64,000 nucleotides of DNA from an uncultured Verrucomicrobiota bacterium (GCA_949293415.1 CASFDK010000017.1:1-64000); one strand, 5' to 3'. Counted from the first letter of the stretch, positions 33,189-42,111 are shown. Notes: generated by a model not told the origin, from the sequence alone. Translations and numbers: made by a program.

Positions 33189-34883
33189 ATGTCCGAAGAC
33201 AATAAAGAGACACAAAACCGTCAGGAAGTGGACTTGAGCCAACTTTCGAATATCGAATTCGCAACCGCTTGGACGCCCAGCTCGTCGATTAATAAGGATT
33301 TCGACCAAAAGCGTCGCGGCGGCTTCCAACGTCCCCGCCGCAACGACGCGGAATCGGACGGCGAAAGGCGCGCATTCAAAAAACGTCCCGACTTCAAAAA
33401 GAATTTCGGCGACGGCAAGTTCGACAAAAAGCCCAGAGCCAAATTCGACGGCGCAAACCGCCGCGACTCCGACGACAGAAAATCGGGCAGACGCCCGCGC
33501 TTCGGCGACAAACGCAAGCCGCAAGTGCCCTTCAACTTCTCGATGGAAGTGCTCTTCTACCCCGACGACACCCCCTTCAACAAGCTCGCCGACATAATGA
33601 AAAACTCGAAGCGCACCTACCAGCTTTTCGACATTGCCGAGCTTGTCCTCGAAAAGAACGACCGCTTCGTGGTTCTGGCGAAAAACCTTCCCGACGAAAG
33701 CGGCGCGGTAAAGCCTCTCTTCTGCGCCCAGCCGCTCAATCTGCCCTTCGAAGACGAAGCTTCGGCGAAACAGGCTGCGATAGACTACTATACGGACGAA
33801 CTTTTCGAAAAGCAGCAGATTGAAGCCGAACCTCCCAAGGGCAGTTTCCAAATCGTAAACCGCTGCTCCGCGACGGGCGACCTGCTCGGCGCGCCGAATT
33901 GGCACAAATACAACGAAAACCTGCGAGAATACCACCGCGAGCACTGCCCGAAAATGCCGTTCGAAGCGTTCCTTTCGACAATCGAAGCCGTGCGCGACCC
34001 CGAGCAAATCAACGCGTGGCTCGAGCAGATGAAAAAGCGCGATGTCTACAAGCTCAAGAACCCCGCCGAGGGCGAAAACGACATTTTCGAAACGCGCGAA
34101 GCCGCCGCCAACTACGTTGCCCACAAAATGGGCGCGGAACTCGTGCGCACCTACGAACAGGTCAGGATGAAGGGCGCGAACCTCCAGAAACTGCCCTTCG
34201 GCAGAATCCGCCGCAACATCGAAGAGGCTTGGCACAAGCAGAAACGCTTCCCGATTGTCACGGCGAACAACCTGCGCGGACGCCTGCGCAGAAGCGGGTT
34301 CTCGGTCTACAAACGCGGCAGCAAGGGCTTTGCGTTCGTGTCGGTAGTCAAGAGAAAGTTCCTGCTCGAGGGCGACAAACTCTCCGACACGCCGCAGAAG
34401 ATTTTCGACTTCATCACGGCAAATCCCGCGATTCTGGCGACCGACCTGCCCTACAAATTCCTCGAACTCACCCCGCCCGACAACCAACCCAAGGCAAAGA
34501 CTCTGGCGGAAGAAAACAAGGCGGAACAACCCGAAGTTCAGGCTTCGCCAATCGCAGCCGCAACCGAACTTTCCGACGAGCAGAAGCAACAGCTCAACGC
34601 CGTTTGGAGCGAGCTTTTGTGGCTCGTTTCCGAAGGCTACGTTGTGGAATACGCAGATTCGACACTGCAGGCAAACCCCTACCTGCCGCGTCCGAAGGAC
34701 AAGTCGCAAAAGCCCGTAGACGCCGAAAATCTCGGCGCGGCGGACGAGCCGATTGTCGCGGCAAAAGCGGAGGAGACGCAAGCCGAACAACCTGCCGGGG
34801 AAGCTCCCGAGCAGGCTGAAGCGGTTGCGGAAGAGCCCGCGCCCGCGCTCGAAGAAAAGCCCGAATCGGAAGAGCAAAAATAG
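33189..34883 (+). CDS. Large basic-tailed protein of unknown function, possible RNA-binding
   Basis: Unrecognised protein of 564 residues. Residues about 38-115 are extremely rich in Arg, Lys, Asp, Gly and Phe (GGFQRPRRNDAESDGERRAF), like an RNA-binding disordered tail. Residues about 118-330 and 330-430 look folded (FNFSMEVLFYPDDTPFNKLA; FVSVVKRKFLLEGDKLSD). The last 60 residues are Ala/Glu/Pro-rich and acidic. No signal peptide or membrane segment, so it is cytosolic. Single-gene unit with its own promoter region and terminator. The codon use matches the neighbours, so it is not obviously foreign. A role in RNA metabolism is only inferred from composition. Confidence 0.75.
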   Translation: MSEDNKETQNRQEVDLSQLSNIEFATAWTPSSSINKDFDQKRRGGFQRPRRNDAESDGERRAFKKRPDFKKNFGDGKFDKKPRAKFDGANRRDSDDRKSGRRPRFGDKRKPQVPFNFSMEVLFYPDDTPFNKLADIMKNSKRTYQLFDIAELVLEKNDRFVVLAKNLPDESGAVKPLFCAQPLNLPFEDEASAKQAAIDYYTDELFEKQQIEAEPPKGSFQIVNRCSATGDLLGAPNWHKYNENLREYHREHCPKMPFEAFLSTIEAVRDPEQINAWLEQMKKRDVYKLKNPAEGENDIFETREAAANYVAHKMGAELVRTYEQVRMKGANLQKLPFGRIRRNIEEAWHKQKRFPIVTANNLRGRLRRSGFSVYKRGSKGFAFVSVVKRKFLLEGDKLSDTPQKIFDFITANPAILATDLPYKFLELTPPDNQPKAKTLAEENKAEQPEVQASPIAAATELSDEQKQQLNAVWSELLWLVSEGYVVEYADSTLQANPYLPRPKDKSQKPVDAENLGAADEPIVAAKAEETQAEQPAGEAPEQAEAVAEEPAPALEEKPESEEQK

Positions 34884-34910
34884 CGTCCGACTTTTTTCGG
34901 GAAACAAAAA

Positions 34911-34948
34911 CGCGCGCGAAACTTTAAAATTCGTGCGCGTTTTTTTTG
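34911..34948 (+). terminator. Intrinsic terminator
   Basis: Stem ACGCGCGCGAA / TTCGTGCGCGT with one mismatch, a nine-base loop and a run of eight T, 28 bases past the stop codon at 34883. Confidence 0.85.
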
Positions 34949-34971
34949 TGCCCGAAAAAAAAGATTCGGTG

Positions 34972-35757
34972 TCATCCGCGTTTTTCGAAAAACTTCTTCA
35001 AATCGGACAACGCCTTTGCTCCTGCGGGTTTGCCGCCGATAATCGGACACTTGCGCGGCTGCATTTTCTTCGCCCGCTTCGACTGGTTCGCGAATACGGG
35101 TTCAGGCGATTTTGCCGGCGCGCGGGCGGGTACTTTTTTTTCGGACTTCGAGCCGTTCTCCGAGCATCCGTCCGACTTGCGCTGCGCGTGGCGGATTTTC
35201 TTCTTGAGGTGCTTCGACATCAGCGGAGTTTTCGAAAACGCCGATTCGATGTCCAACGCCAACTCGTCGAGCTTTGCGAACGCGCCGGATTTTTTCCATT
35301 CGGCTTCAGCCGCGGCGTTGTTGGCCCGCGCCGCGTTGCCTATCGCCCTGCGCGAACGCTCGGCGCGGTCGAAAAACGACTCGGGCGGAACGGAAACCGC
35401 CCCGAAACTCGAAGCGGTAAGGCGCAAAAGGTTGTCGCGCGTGATTACGAGCAGTTCCGAGGGACGTTTCGAAGTTGCGCAAAACTGCTCGATAAATTCG
35501 TCTGCGGTCATAGCGGACGGCGTATATACTTCGGAAAACGTCAAAGCCGTTCCCCTGCGGACAATCGAGATGTCGTCGCCTACGCCGTCGTAAACAATGG
35601 TAATGCGCGCGCCGTCGAAATCGTGGAGCGGCTCGAAAATCGCGGCAAGTTCCGTCTGTGCCTCCTCGGGCTTATTTTCGCGGAGCATACGCGCAAGCTT
35701 GGGATGCGAATGTATCGCATTCCACCCGTCGATAAGTATGTGTCTGAATCCTTCCAC
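34972..35757 (-). CDS. NYN-domain (YacP-like) RNA-binding/nuclease-type protein
   Basis: Protein of 261 residues. The N-terminal 160 residues form a PIN-like NYN domain as in YacP/Rae1: RHILIDGWNAIHSHP with the first acidic residue, RITIVYDGVGDD, and SELLVITRDNLLRLTASSFG with the Asp of the third block. The C-terminal 100 residues are very basic (KHLKKKIRHAQRKSD) and probably bind RNA. A GTG at 35757 was chosen; the frame is open further upstream, but that overlaps the small-subunit gene in another frame. YacP-type proteins cleave RNA at the ribosome or take part in its turnover; activity here is inferred. Confidence 0.75.
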   Translation of the reverse strand: MEGFRHILIDGWNAIHSHPKLARMLRENKPEEAQTELAAIFEPLHDFDGARITIVYDGVGDDISIVRRGTALTFSEVYTPSAMTADEFIEQFCATSKRPSELLVITRDNLLRLTASSFGAVSVPPESFFDRAERSRRAIGNAARANNAAAEAEWKKSGAFAKLDELALDIESAFSKTPLMSKHLKKKIRHAQRKSDGCSENGSKSEKKVPARAPAKSPEPVFANQSKRAKKMQPRKCPIIGGKPAGAKALSDLKKFFEKRG

Positions 35758-35801
35758 GGTAAAACCAACGAACCAATCGGCAAAAGACGCGAGGGAGAAA
35801 G

Positions 35802-35963
35802 CTATTTTCTCCGCTCGGGGTCGTCTTCCGGCTCTAAAATGTCGAACGCCGTTGAAGTGTTCGCCGAATCCTTCTTCGACAACACCCGCCAAAGGCACCA
35901 GACGAACAAAAGGGTAACCGAACCCGTCGAAAGCGCGAAAGTTATCCAACCGCCGAATGTCAT
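35802..35963 (-). CDS. Small subunit of the NSS-family transporter (MetS-like)
   Basis: A 53-residue membrane peptide starting MTFGGWITFALSTGS, with one transmembrane helix (about residues 6-26, ending FVWCLWRVL) and an acidic, charged tail ending PERRK. Its ATG overlaps the stop codon of the NSS transporter gene (ATGA). Short peptides in exactly this position and of this shape are the MetS-type small subunits known from bacterial NSS transporters such as the methionine/alanine carrier MetPS. It is too short for routine gene calling and lies in a different frame from the upstream open extension of the NYN gene. Confidence 0.85.
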   Translation of the reverse strand: MTFGGWITFALSTGSVTLLFVWCLWRVLSKKDSANTSTAFDILEPEDDPERRK

Positions 35964-37708
35964 TTAGCTTTCCTCCCGATGTTGTCGTATTTTTTGGACG
36001 ATGACAGAACGAGCGCGAAAAATCCGAACAACACGAATATGATAATCATCGCCATCCAAGCCACGGAATTGGGCTGTTTGCCGTCCGCGCCAAAAAGGTC
36101 GGTAATGTACGGGGAAAGCTCTCCGCCGCCGATTACCCCGAGTACATCCTTAGCGAACCAAAGCGCAAATACGCAAAGCAGCACGGTCGGCGTGATGTAT
36201 TTTAGAATAATTCCGTAAAACTTCGGCAACTTGATGTCGGAACCGATATTTGCGAGCTTCACGCCCCTGTCCACGCCGAAAAACCATGCAAACGCAATCG
36301 TCTGAATCATCGCAAAAATGTACACGGTAACCTGCCCGATCCAGAAATCGAGCGTGTCCATCGCCTTGAGGTCCTTCGAAAAATATACAACGTAGCCCGT
36401 GATGAAGAACGTGATTACCCCCAAAAGCAGGGTCGAAAATTTTCTGCGCAAACCCGTCGCCTCTTCGATAAGCGCCATGCTCGGCTGGAGCATCGAAAGC
36501 GAACTTGTGACCGCCGCCAGAAACAGCAAGAAGAAAAACAGGAATCCGAAAAATTTGCCAAGCGGTATCGATACGAAAAACAGCGGAAGCACTTTGAAGC
36601 CCAAGTCGAAGAGCGAAAGCCCCGCGCCGACCGCCCCCGACACGCCGAAAAACGCGACCGCCGCAGGCACGGTAATCATACCGCCCAAGCAGACCTCGCA
36701 AAACTCGTTGGCACTGCACGAAGTAAGCGCGCTCAGCACGATATCGTCTTTGCGCTTCAGATAACTCGCGTAGGTCATAATCGCGCCGAAGCCGACCGTC
36801 AGGCTGAAGAAGACCTGCCCCGCCGCCGCAATCCATATCGATGGATTTGCAAGTTGCGTAAACACCGAAATGTTTCTGATTCGCTCGCGCCCCGAGTCCG
36901 TCGAAACGGCGGATTCCGCCGCCGCCTCGATGCGTTTCCGTTCGGCATCGATTTCCAGTTCGCCGACAAGCTGGCGCACCGTCGTCCATTTGCCGTCTGC
37001 GTCCCGCTCTTCGAGAACGACCTTTTCGGGGTTCCACATAAAGCCCAACCCTTGATTTATGGACCGTTCGGGATGTTCGGGCGAAACGTCGGTAAGCGTC
37101 ATCATTCTTATGACGATAAATATCGCCATCACGACAAGCGTTGGCATTGCGTATTTGCAGAAAAATTCGATGCCGCGCGACACGCCCCTGTAAATCATCC
37201 AAAAGTTCAGCGCAAACGACACCGCCAGAAATATGAAAACGCTGTCCGTACCGAAGCGGAACGCGCTGCCGTCCGCCGCCGCGCCGATGAATTTTCCGAA
37301 AAATCCGCCCGCCTCGCCGAGCGTTTTGAAATCGACCACGCCCGAGGCGAAATTGAACGCATATCCCAAGCACCACGCCTCTATGTAAATGTAGTAACAG
37401 TAGACGAGCACCGTAAGCACCGCGCCGATGATTCCGACGTACGCCATTTTTTTGCTGCCGCAGAAAAAGCCCAAAATGCCCGCGGGCGAGTTGAAGCCGT
37501 TTGCACCGCCGTGCCTGCCGATTGTCCATTCTACAATCGCAATCGGGATTCCCACAACGAAGAACGAAATTACGTACGCGAGCATAAACGCCGCCCCGCC
37601 GTACATTGCCACCTGACCGGGGAATTTCAGAAAATTTCCCAGCCCGACCGCACTGCCCGCAACCGCCAAAATCACGCCGAGGCGCGAATTCCAGTTCTCC
37701 TTTTTCAA
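35960..37708 (-). CDS. Sodium:neurotransmitter symporter (NSS) family amino acid transporter
   Basis: Inner-membrane Na+-coupled carrier of 582 residues. The N-terminus WNSRLGVILAVAGSAVGLGN and the following FLKFPG are the family's TM1 Na+ and substrate site, and about 12 hydrophobic helices follow. Between TM3-TM5 and TM6 there is a long hydrophilic loop (VVLEERDADGKWTTVRQL and neighbours, around 230-280), longer than in LeuT. Start codon TTG, overlapping the upstream ATPase stop codon (TTGA), behind a GGGAGGG ribosome binding site. The small subunit downstream supports an amino acid substrate; the exact one is not readable. Confidence 0.93.
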   Translation of the reverse strand: MKKENWNSRLGVILAVAGSAVGLGNFLKFPGQVAMYGGAAFMLAYVISFFVVGIPIAIVEWTIGRHGGANGFNSPAGILGFFCGSKKMAYVGIIGAVLTVLVYCYYIYIEAWCLGYAFNFASGVVDFKTLGEAGGFFGKFIGAAADGSAFRFGTDSVFIFLAVSFALNFWMIYRGVSRGIEFFCKYAMPTLVVMAIFIVIRMMTLTDVSPEHPERSINQGLGFMWNPEKVVLEERDADGKWTTVRQLVGELEIDAERKRIEAAAESAVSTDSGRERIRNISVFTQLANPSIWIAAAGQVFFSLTVGFGAIMTYASYLKRKDDIVLSALTSCSANEFCEVCLGGMITVPAAVAFFGVSGAVGAGLSLFDLGFKVLPLFFVSIPLGKFFGFLFFFLLFLAAVTSSLSMLQPSMALIEEATGLRRKFSTLLLGVITFFITGYVVYFSKDLKAMDTLDFWIGQVTVYIFAMIQTIAFAWFFGVDRGVKLANIGSDIKLPKFYGIILKYITPTVLLCVFALWFAKDVLGVIGGGELSPYITDLFGADGKQPNSVAWMAMIIIFVLFGFFALVLSSSKKYDNIGRKAK

Positions 37709-38409
37709 AGTCCGCCCTCCCTGATTCTGCCGTCTTCGAGCGATACAATGCGGTCGGCGATGTCGAGTATTCGGTTGTCGTGGGTAACCAAGACAACGGT
37801 TACGCCGAGAGTTTTCGCCATCTTGCGGATTATTTCCACAACCTCCCTCCCGCTTTTCTGGTCGAGCGAAGCGGTCGGTTCGTCGGCGAGCACTATCGCG
37901 GGCTTGCGGATTAGCGCGCGGGCAATTGCCACCCTCTGGCGTTGTCCACCCGACAAATGCGACGGCTTTTTGTTCGCCTGCGAGTCTATCCCCACGGTAC
38001 GCAGAGCCTCAAGCGCGCGTTCTCGGGCGGTCTGCCGAGTCGCGGTTTCGTCGAAAGCAAGCGGCAGTTCCACGTTTTGCAGAACCGAAATCGAATTGAT
38101 CAGATGGTGTGTCTGGAAGATAAAGCCCAAGTCGCGGCGGATTTTCATAAGTGCCGACGGCGAAGCTCCGTTAAGTTCGTGCTTCCCGACTCGGATGTCG
38201 CCCTCTTGGAGCGTCAGCTGTGCGCCGATGAGCTTGAGAAGTGTCGACTTCCCCGACCCGGAAGGCCCCATTATTATGACGATTTCGCCCGCGTAAAAGT
38301 CTGCGCTGACGTTATGCAGCACCTCTTTCATCCCGTCGCCCTCGCGGTATGAATGGCGAAGGTTGCGGACGCTGATTATCGGGCGTTTGTCTGTGGGGCG
38401 CGCTGTCAT
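37705..38409 (-). CDS. ABC transporter ATP-binding protein, LolD/MacB type
   Basis: ATPase subunit of 234 residues. Walker A GPSGSGKSTLLKLIG, Q-loop region IFQTHHLINSISVLQN, signature LSGGQRQRVAIARAL, Walker B IVLADEPTASLD and switch His in VTHDNR are all intact. The sequence is closest to the LolD/FtsE/MacB group, which drive extrusion or lipoprotein release with a FtsX-type membrane partner; no such partner gene is adjacent. Instead it is translationally coupled (four-base overlap) to the NSS transporter, which needs no ATPase. The start MTARPTDKRP was chosen over an upstream in-frame codon with no matching homology. Confidence 0.9.
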   Translation of the reverse strand: MTARPTDKRPIISVRNLRHSYREGDGMKEVLHNVSADFYAGEIVIIMGPSGSGKSTLLKLIGAQLTLQEGDIRVGKHELNGASPSALMKIRRDLGFIFQTHHLINSISVLQNVELPLAFDETATRQTARERALEALRTVGIDSQANKKPSHLSGGQRQRVAIARALIRKPAIVLADEPTASLDQKSGREVVEIIRKMAKTLGVTVVLVTHDNRILDIADRIVSLEDGRIREGGL

Positions 38410-38555
38410 ATGAAAAGAAAGTACAATAAAATACCGTTCACACCCGAATTGCGAGACATTTTTAAACGGCTTATACCGAAAAAACACGCATTCCGAACGC
38501 GGAATCCGCGCCGTACCGTTTCGGCGGAACAACCCTGCGCAAAGTTTCGCCCCGC

Positions 38556-38586
38556 AAAAAAACGGACACCCTCAAAGGGATGTCCG
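38556..38586 (-). terminator. Intrinsic terminator of the Pal-like gene
   Basis: CGGACA-CCCT / AGGG-A-TGTCCG hairpin at 38563-38586. The A run at 38556-38562 gives the U tract on the minus-strand transcript. Confidence 0.85.
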
Positions 38587-38615
38587 CCGAAAAGAAAGGA
38601 GATGTGCCTGAAAAT

Positions 38616-39176
38616 TTATTTGAATTTAACGATGTCTACGCGACGGTCGTGTTTTGCTTCCGGCGAGTCTTTTGCAACGTCGACTGCCGCGCCCGCTTCG
38701 CCGCGTGCGATAATTTCGATGCGCGAAACGTCGAGACCGAGACTTGCCGCATAATCTTGAACAGCCTTGCAACGTTTGTCGGAAAGCAGCATGTTATACT
38801 CTTCCGTGCCGTACCAGTCTGTATGACCGACAAGAACAACCTTCAAGTCGGGATTTGCCGCGTAGAAATCCACTGCCCTCTTGACCTTGCCGCGTTCGCC
38901 CTGCGCAACAGCGTATTGGTCGAAGCCGAAGTAGACCGTTTCGACGATGTATTCGGGCTTGATATTGTCGGGATCGAAACCGCCCAAGTCGTTTATACCG
39001 CGACCGGGAAGACCTGCGTCCGCCATATCCGCGTCGCCGGGGAGGTCTCCGGGATTAAGCTCGTTCGAGGAACTCGAAGCGCGAGTGTCGAGCGGCGAAG
39101 GACCGTCCATAGAGTCGCAAGCTGAAAGGATGAACATCGAGAATGCGGCTGCGGCAAGCGTAAGTATTTTTTTCAT
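38616..39176 (-). CDS. Pal/OmpA-like peptidoglycan-associated lipoprotein
   Basis: Outer-membrane lipoprotein of 186 residues. The signal ends with lipobox LSAC (Cys20). A short Ser/Pro/Asp-rich linker leads to an OmpA-like domain (about 75-186): VYFGFDQYAVAQGERGKV, LVGHTDWYGTEEYN and ERGEA-type DRRVDIV end, with the Asp and Arg residues (NMLLSDKRCKAVQDYAASLG; HDRRVD) that hold diaminopimelate of peptidoglycan. It anchors the outer membrane to the cell wall. Tol genes are not nearby. Confidence 0.93.
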   Translation of the reverse strand: MKKILTLAAAAFSMFILSACDSMDGPSPLDTRASSSSNELNPGDLPGDADMADAGLPGRGINDLGGFDPDNIKPEYIVETVYFGFDQYAVAQGERGKVKRAVDFYAANPDLKVVLVGHTDWYGTEEYNMLLSDKRCKAVQDYAASLGLDVSRIEIIARGEAGAAVDVAKDSPEAKHDRRVDIVKFK

Positions 39177-39309
39177 ATCGGATTGAGAAGGGTTTGTTCT
39201 TGTTAAAAAATTCTATTTAAACAGTTTTATCCGAAATCGGACTTTTGCAAGTTTTTTCTAAAATATTTTGCAGGTTGCAGTCTGTGCGGCTACGTAACTT
39301 CGGGCGCAG

Positions 39310-39981
39310 TTAATCGCGTCTTATGCCCGTGTTCGGCGAGAACACTCGTTTATGATGGGGCAGCAGTACAATTCCGCCGCGTTTTTCGATTTCGCGTTCG
39401 GTCGAAAGTTGCAGTTCCCTTGCGGCGGCGTTCATCCGTTCGAGTTCCGCCTGCCGTTTTTTCAGGTCTTCGATTTCCACTTCGCGCCGTTTCAAAAGTT
39501 CGGAAAGTTCGTCGATTCGCGAAAGGTAGTTTTCGTTGGAATTTTTCACGGAGCGCAGACGCTCCAAGTCGGCTTTTGTTTGGGCTACCGCCCTGTCCAG
39601 AATGTCGCGTTGTTTTGCCAGTTCCTCCGAAGCACGTTCCGCGGCAAGACGCGCCTGCGCTTCGCGCTCGAGCTGCGAGTTCAGGCGCGCCACGATTTCC
39701 TTTTGCGTGAGTGCGCTCGTTTTCTTCGAACGTTCCAGCATTTCGCGGGCCTCCTTGACTTTGCGCAGATTCTCCGCCGCATTTTTGCGGGCTATCTGCT
39801 CGAGCCGCGCAACTTCGCTCGCCTTTTTTTCGACCGACATCGCCTGATTCTGCGCCGCCAGAGTTTCCGCTTCGAGCATTTGCGACTGCGCCCGTTCCTG
39901 ACCGTATTTGAAAAAGAAAACGACCGCCGTAAACGCCAACAGGCACAATGCCAAAATTAAACTCCCCTGTAAATCTTTCAT
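39310..39981 (-). CDS. Membrane-anchored coiled-coil protein
   Basis: Protein of 223 residues: one N-terminal transmembrane helix (SLILALCLLAFTAVVFFF, about 6-24) followed by almost continuous coiled coil (about 30-200), rich in Glu, Lys, Arg, Ala and Leu, and a short tail. The ATG at 39981 was used; an in-frame TTG lies four codons upstream. The type resembles cell-envelope or chromosome-organising spacer proteins, but no family was identified. It stands between the Pal-like gene and ispF without an obvious operon link. Confidence 0.75.
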   Translation of the reverse strand: MKDLQGSLILALCLLAFTAVVFFFKYGQERAQSQMLEAETLAAQNQAMSVEKKASEVARLEQIARKNAAENLRKVKEAREMLERSKKTSALTQKEIVARLNSQLEREAQARLAAERASEELAKQRDILDRAVAQTKADLERLRSVKNSNENYLSRIDELSELLKRREVEIEDLKKRQAELERMNAAARELQLSTEREIEKRGGIVLLPHHKRVFSPNTGIRRD

Positions 39982-40142
39982 GACGCCATTCAATGAAAAA
40001 ACGGCAACAACTCAATCAAAAAACAAAGGCAAAGCAAACCGCATCCCGCTTCGCCTTTATGGAACGAGGCGAAACGGAAACCGTTTCTTTGCGCTTATCG
40101 CAAACGCAAAAAGCGGCCGTTGTCCGTCGCGGCTGCCGCCGA

Positions 40143-40628
40143 CTACCCGCGGTACAACAGCGATACGGCGTGGACGCCGATGCCCTGCTTGTCGCCCTCC
40201 CAGCCCATTTTTTCATTGGTCGTCGCCTTTACGCCAACGTCTTCGGGCGATACACCGAGCGATTTTGCCAGCACCTTTTTCATCGCCGCCACGTGCGGCA
40301 GAATTTTCGGCGTTTCGGCGATAATCGAACAGTCCACATTGCCGACCTTGTAGCCGAGCCGCGCAGCCTCCGAAACCGCTTTTTTCAAAATCTCCTGCGA
40401 GTCTATGCCCTCGCACGTCGGGTCGGACGGCGGAAAATAGAAGCCGATGTCGGGCAGTGCAAGCGCGCCGAGAATCGAGTCGGCGAGCGCATGCGTGAGC
40501 ACGTCGGCATCGGAATGCCCGAGCAGACCGAGCTTCGATGGAATCTCCACCCCGCCGATTATGCATTTTCTGCCCTCCACGAGTCTGTGAACGTCGTAGC
40601 CGTGTCCTATTCTGAAATTGCAAGCCAT
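40143..40628 (-). CDS. ispF: 2-C-methyl-D-erythritol 2,4-cyclodiphosphate synthase
   Basis: Fifth enzyme of the MEP isoprenoid pathway; forms the cyclic diphosphate with release of CMP. At 161 residues it is normal length. Metal and substrate motifs: GHGYDVHRL (Asp-x-His zinc ligands), LLGHSDADVLTHALADS, and GFYFPPSDP. The C-terminal NEKMGWEGDKQGIGVHAVSLL is the usual ending. It begins 8 bases after ispD, with which it forms the conserved ispDF pair; here pyrF precedes ispD with a four-base overlap. Confidence 0.96.
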   Translation of the reverse strand: MACNFRIGHGYDVHRLVEGRKCIIGGVEIPSKLGLLGHSDADVLTHALADSILGALALPDIGFYFPPSDPTCEGIDSQEILKKAVSEAARLGYKVGNVDCSIIAETPKILPHVAAMKKVLAKSLGVSPEDVGVKATTNEKMGWEGDKQGIGVHAVSLLYRG

Positions 40629-40636
40629 GATAAATT

Positions 40637-41371
40637 TTACGATATTTTGTTAAGCAGAAATTCGACGTACGCGATGTCCTCGGGCACGGTGATTTTCGGA
40701 TTCGGGCGCAGATTTTCCACGAACGAAATTTTCGCGCCGTCCATCACATAGGCTGCGACGTCGTCGGTTACCTTTATTTTGTTTTTGCGAACCTTTTCGT
40801 AGGCGGCTATGATGTCCGCCGCCCCGAATACCTGCGGGGTCTGCATCGCCCAAAGGCGCGGGCGTTCGAGGTCGGCGGGCTTGATTTTAACCGTCGAGCC
40901 GCTTGCCGGAACGCGCTTGATTGTATCGGTCACGCGCGAGGCGAGCACCGCCGCGCCGTCGCGCATTGCGGCGGCGGCGAGCAGCACGATGTTTTCCGCA
41001 CCCACAAGCGGGCGCGCGCCGTCGTGCACGAAAGCCAACGCCGACTTGTCGGAAATTTCGGCAAGCCCGTTCAGCACGCTATCCTGCCGTTCCGCGCCGC
41101 CGCGGGCGAACTTCACGGAAATCGCCCTGCGGCAGTCTGGAAAGAAAGTTTTGAGAGCCGCGCAAATTGCGCGCTTCTGTTTTTCGTCGCGGCAGACGAA
41201 CACGATTTCGGAAACCTGACCGCTTTCCAAAAACGCCTTGAACGAGTGCAGAATCACGGGCATTCCCGCGAGCGGTTCGAGAACCTTGTCCGCCACCGTT
41301 CCGCGCATCCGCGAGCCGCTTCCGCCCGCGAGAATCACCGCCGCGTTGCCCGATTTTTTCGAAAGTTTCAT
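40637..41371 (-). CDS. ispD: 2-C-methyl-D-erythritol 4-phosphate cytidylyltransferase
   Basis: Third MEP-pathway enzyme; transfers CMP to methylerythritol phosphate. 244 residues from MKLSKKSGNAAVILAGGSGS, where AGGSGSRM is the nucleotide-binding loop; the Lys of the usual PKQ segment is present as DKVLEPL. Other blocks: FVHDGARPLV (metal-binding Asp) and AMQTPQVF. The start is the ATG in the four-base overlap with the pyrF stop codon; the upstream extension of the open frame belongs to pyrF in another frame. Translation is probably coupled to pyrF. Confidence 0.95.
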   Translation of the reverse strand: MKLSKKSGNAAVILAGGSGSRMRGTVADKVLEPLAGMPVILHSFKAFLESGQVSEIVFVCRDEKQKRAICAALKTFFPDCRRAISVKFARGGAERQDSVLNGLAEISDKSALAFVHDGARPLVGAENIVLLAAAAMRDGAAVLASRVTDTIKRVPASGSTVKIKPADLERPRLWAMQTPQVFGAADIIAAYEKVRKNKIKVTDDVAAYVMDGAKISFVENLRPNPKITVPEDIAYVEFLLNKIS

Positions 41372-42066
41372 TTCAACTGGTCGATTATCGAACGCGCCGC
41401 CTCGGCGGGATTCTGCGCCTTGAGAATCGGACGCCCGACGACTATGAAGCTCGAGCCCGCCCGCGCCGCGAGTTCGGGAGTCATCACGCGTTTTTGTTCG
41501 TCGGTAGAAGAGCCCGCTGGGCGTATTCCCGGGGTGATAAGCCTGATGTCGGGCGGCAAAATTTTGCGAAGCATTTCGATTTCGAGAGGCGAGCACACAA
41601 GCCCCTTCATACCCGAATCGACCGCGAGTTTCGCGAGCAGTTCCACCTGCTCCGACGGAACTTTTGCCACGCCCGTTTCCGCGAGTCCGTCGGCGTCGAA
41701 AGACGTGAGTACCGTCACGCCCAGAAGCAGCAGGTCGGGGTTCGTTTCCCTTGCCGCCGCGACCGCCGCCGCCATCATTTCGCGTCCGCCCGAAGTGTGT
41801 ATTGTCAGCATCGACACGGGCAAGCCCTTAAGACTCTTGACCGCCGAGGCGACCGTGTTGGGAATGTCGTAAAGTTTGAGGTCGAGAAAGACCTTGAAAC
41901 CCATATCGGCGACTTCCCCGACGAAATCGCGGCCGTAGGCGAGATACATTTGCAGCCCAATCTTCACCCATTCGAGGTTTCCGCGCAGCTTTGCGAGCAT
42001 GTCCAAAGCCGCGGTTCTGTCGGGCAGGTCGAGGGCGAGCATCAATTTGCAATCGTGTTTTGACAT
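41368..42066 (-). CDS. pyrF: Orotidine 5'-phosphate decarboxylase
   Basis: Last step of UMP synthesis. 232 residues from MSKHDCKLMLALDLPDR. The catalytic tetrad region is FLDLKLYDIPNTV (Asp-x-Lys-x-x-Asp); other blocks are WVKIGLQMYLAYG, LTIHTSGG and LITPGIRPAGSSTDEQKR. It heads a minus-strand operon pyrF-ispD-ispF and is divergent from ispE (45 bases between the start codons). Confidence 0.96.
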   Translation of the reverse strand: MSKHDCKLMLALDLPDRTAALDMLAKLRGNLEWVKIGLQMYLAYGRDFVGEVADMGFKVFLDLKLYDIPNTVASAVKSLKGLPVSMLTIHTSGGREMMAAAVAAARETNPDLLLLGVTVLTSFDADGLAETGVAKVPSEQVELLAKLAVDSGMKGLVCSPLEIEMLRKILPPDIRLITPGIRPAGSSTDEQKRVMTPELAARAGSSFIVVGRPILKAQNPAEAARSIIDQLK

Positions 42067-42111
42067 ATTGGCGCGTTTATGCAACAATCGCGTAAAATTT
42101 TCAAATTAAAT

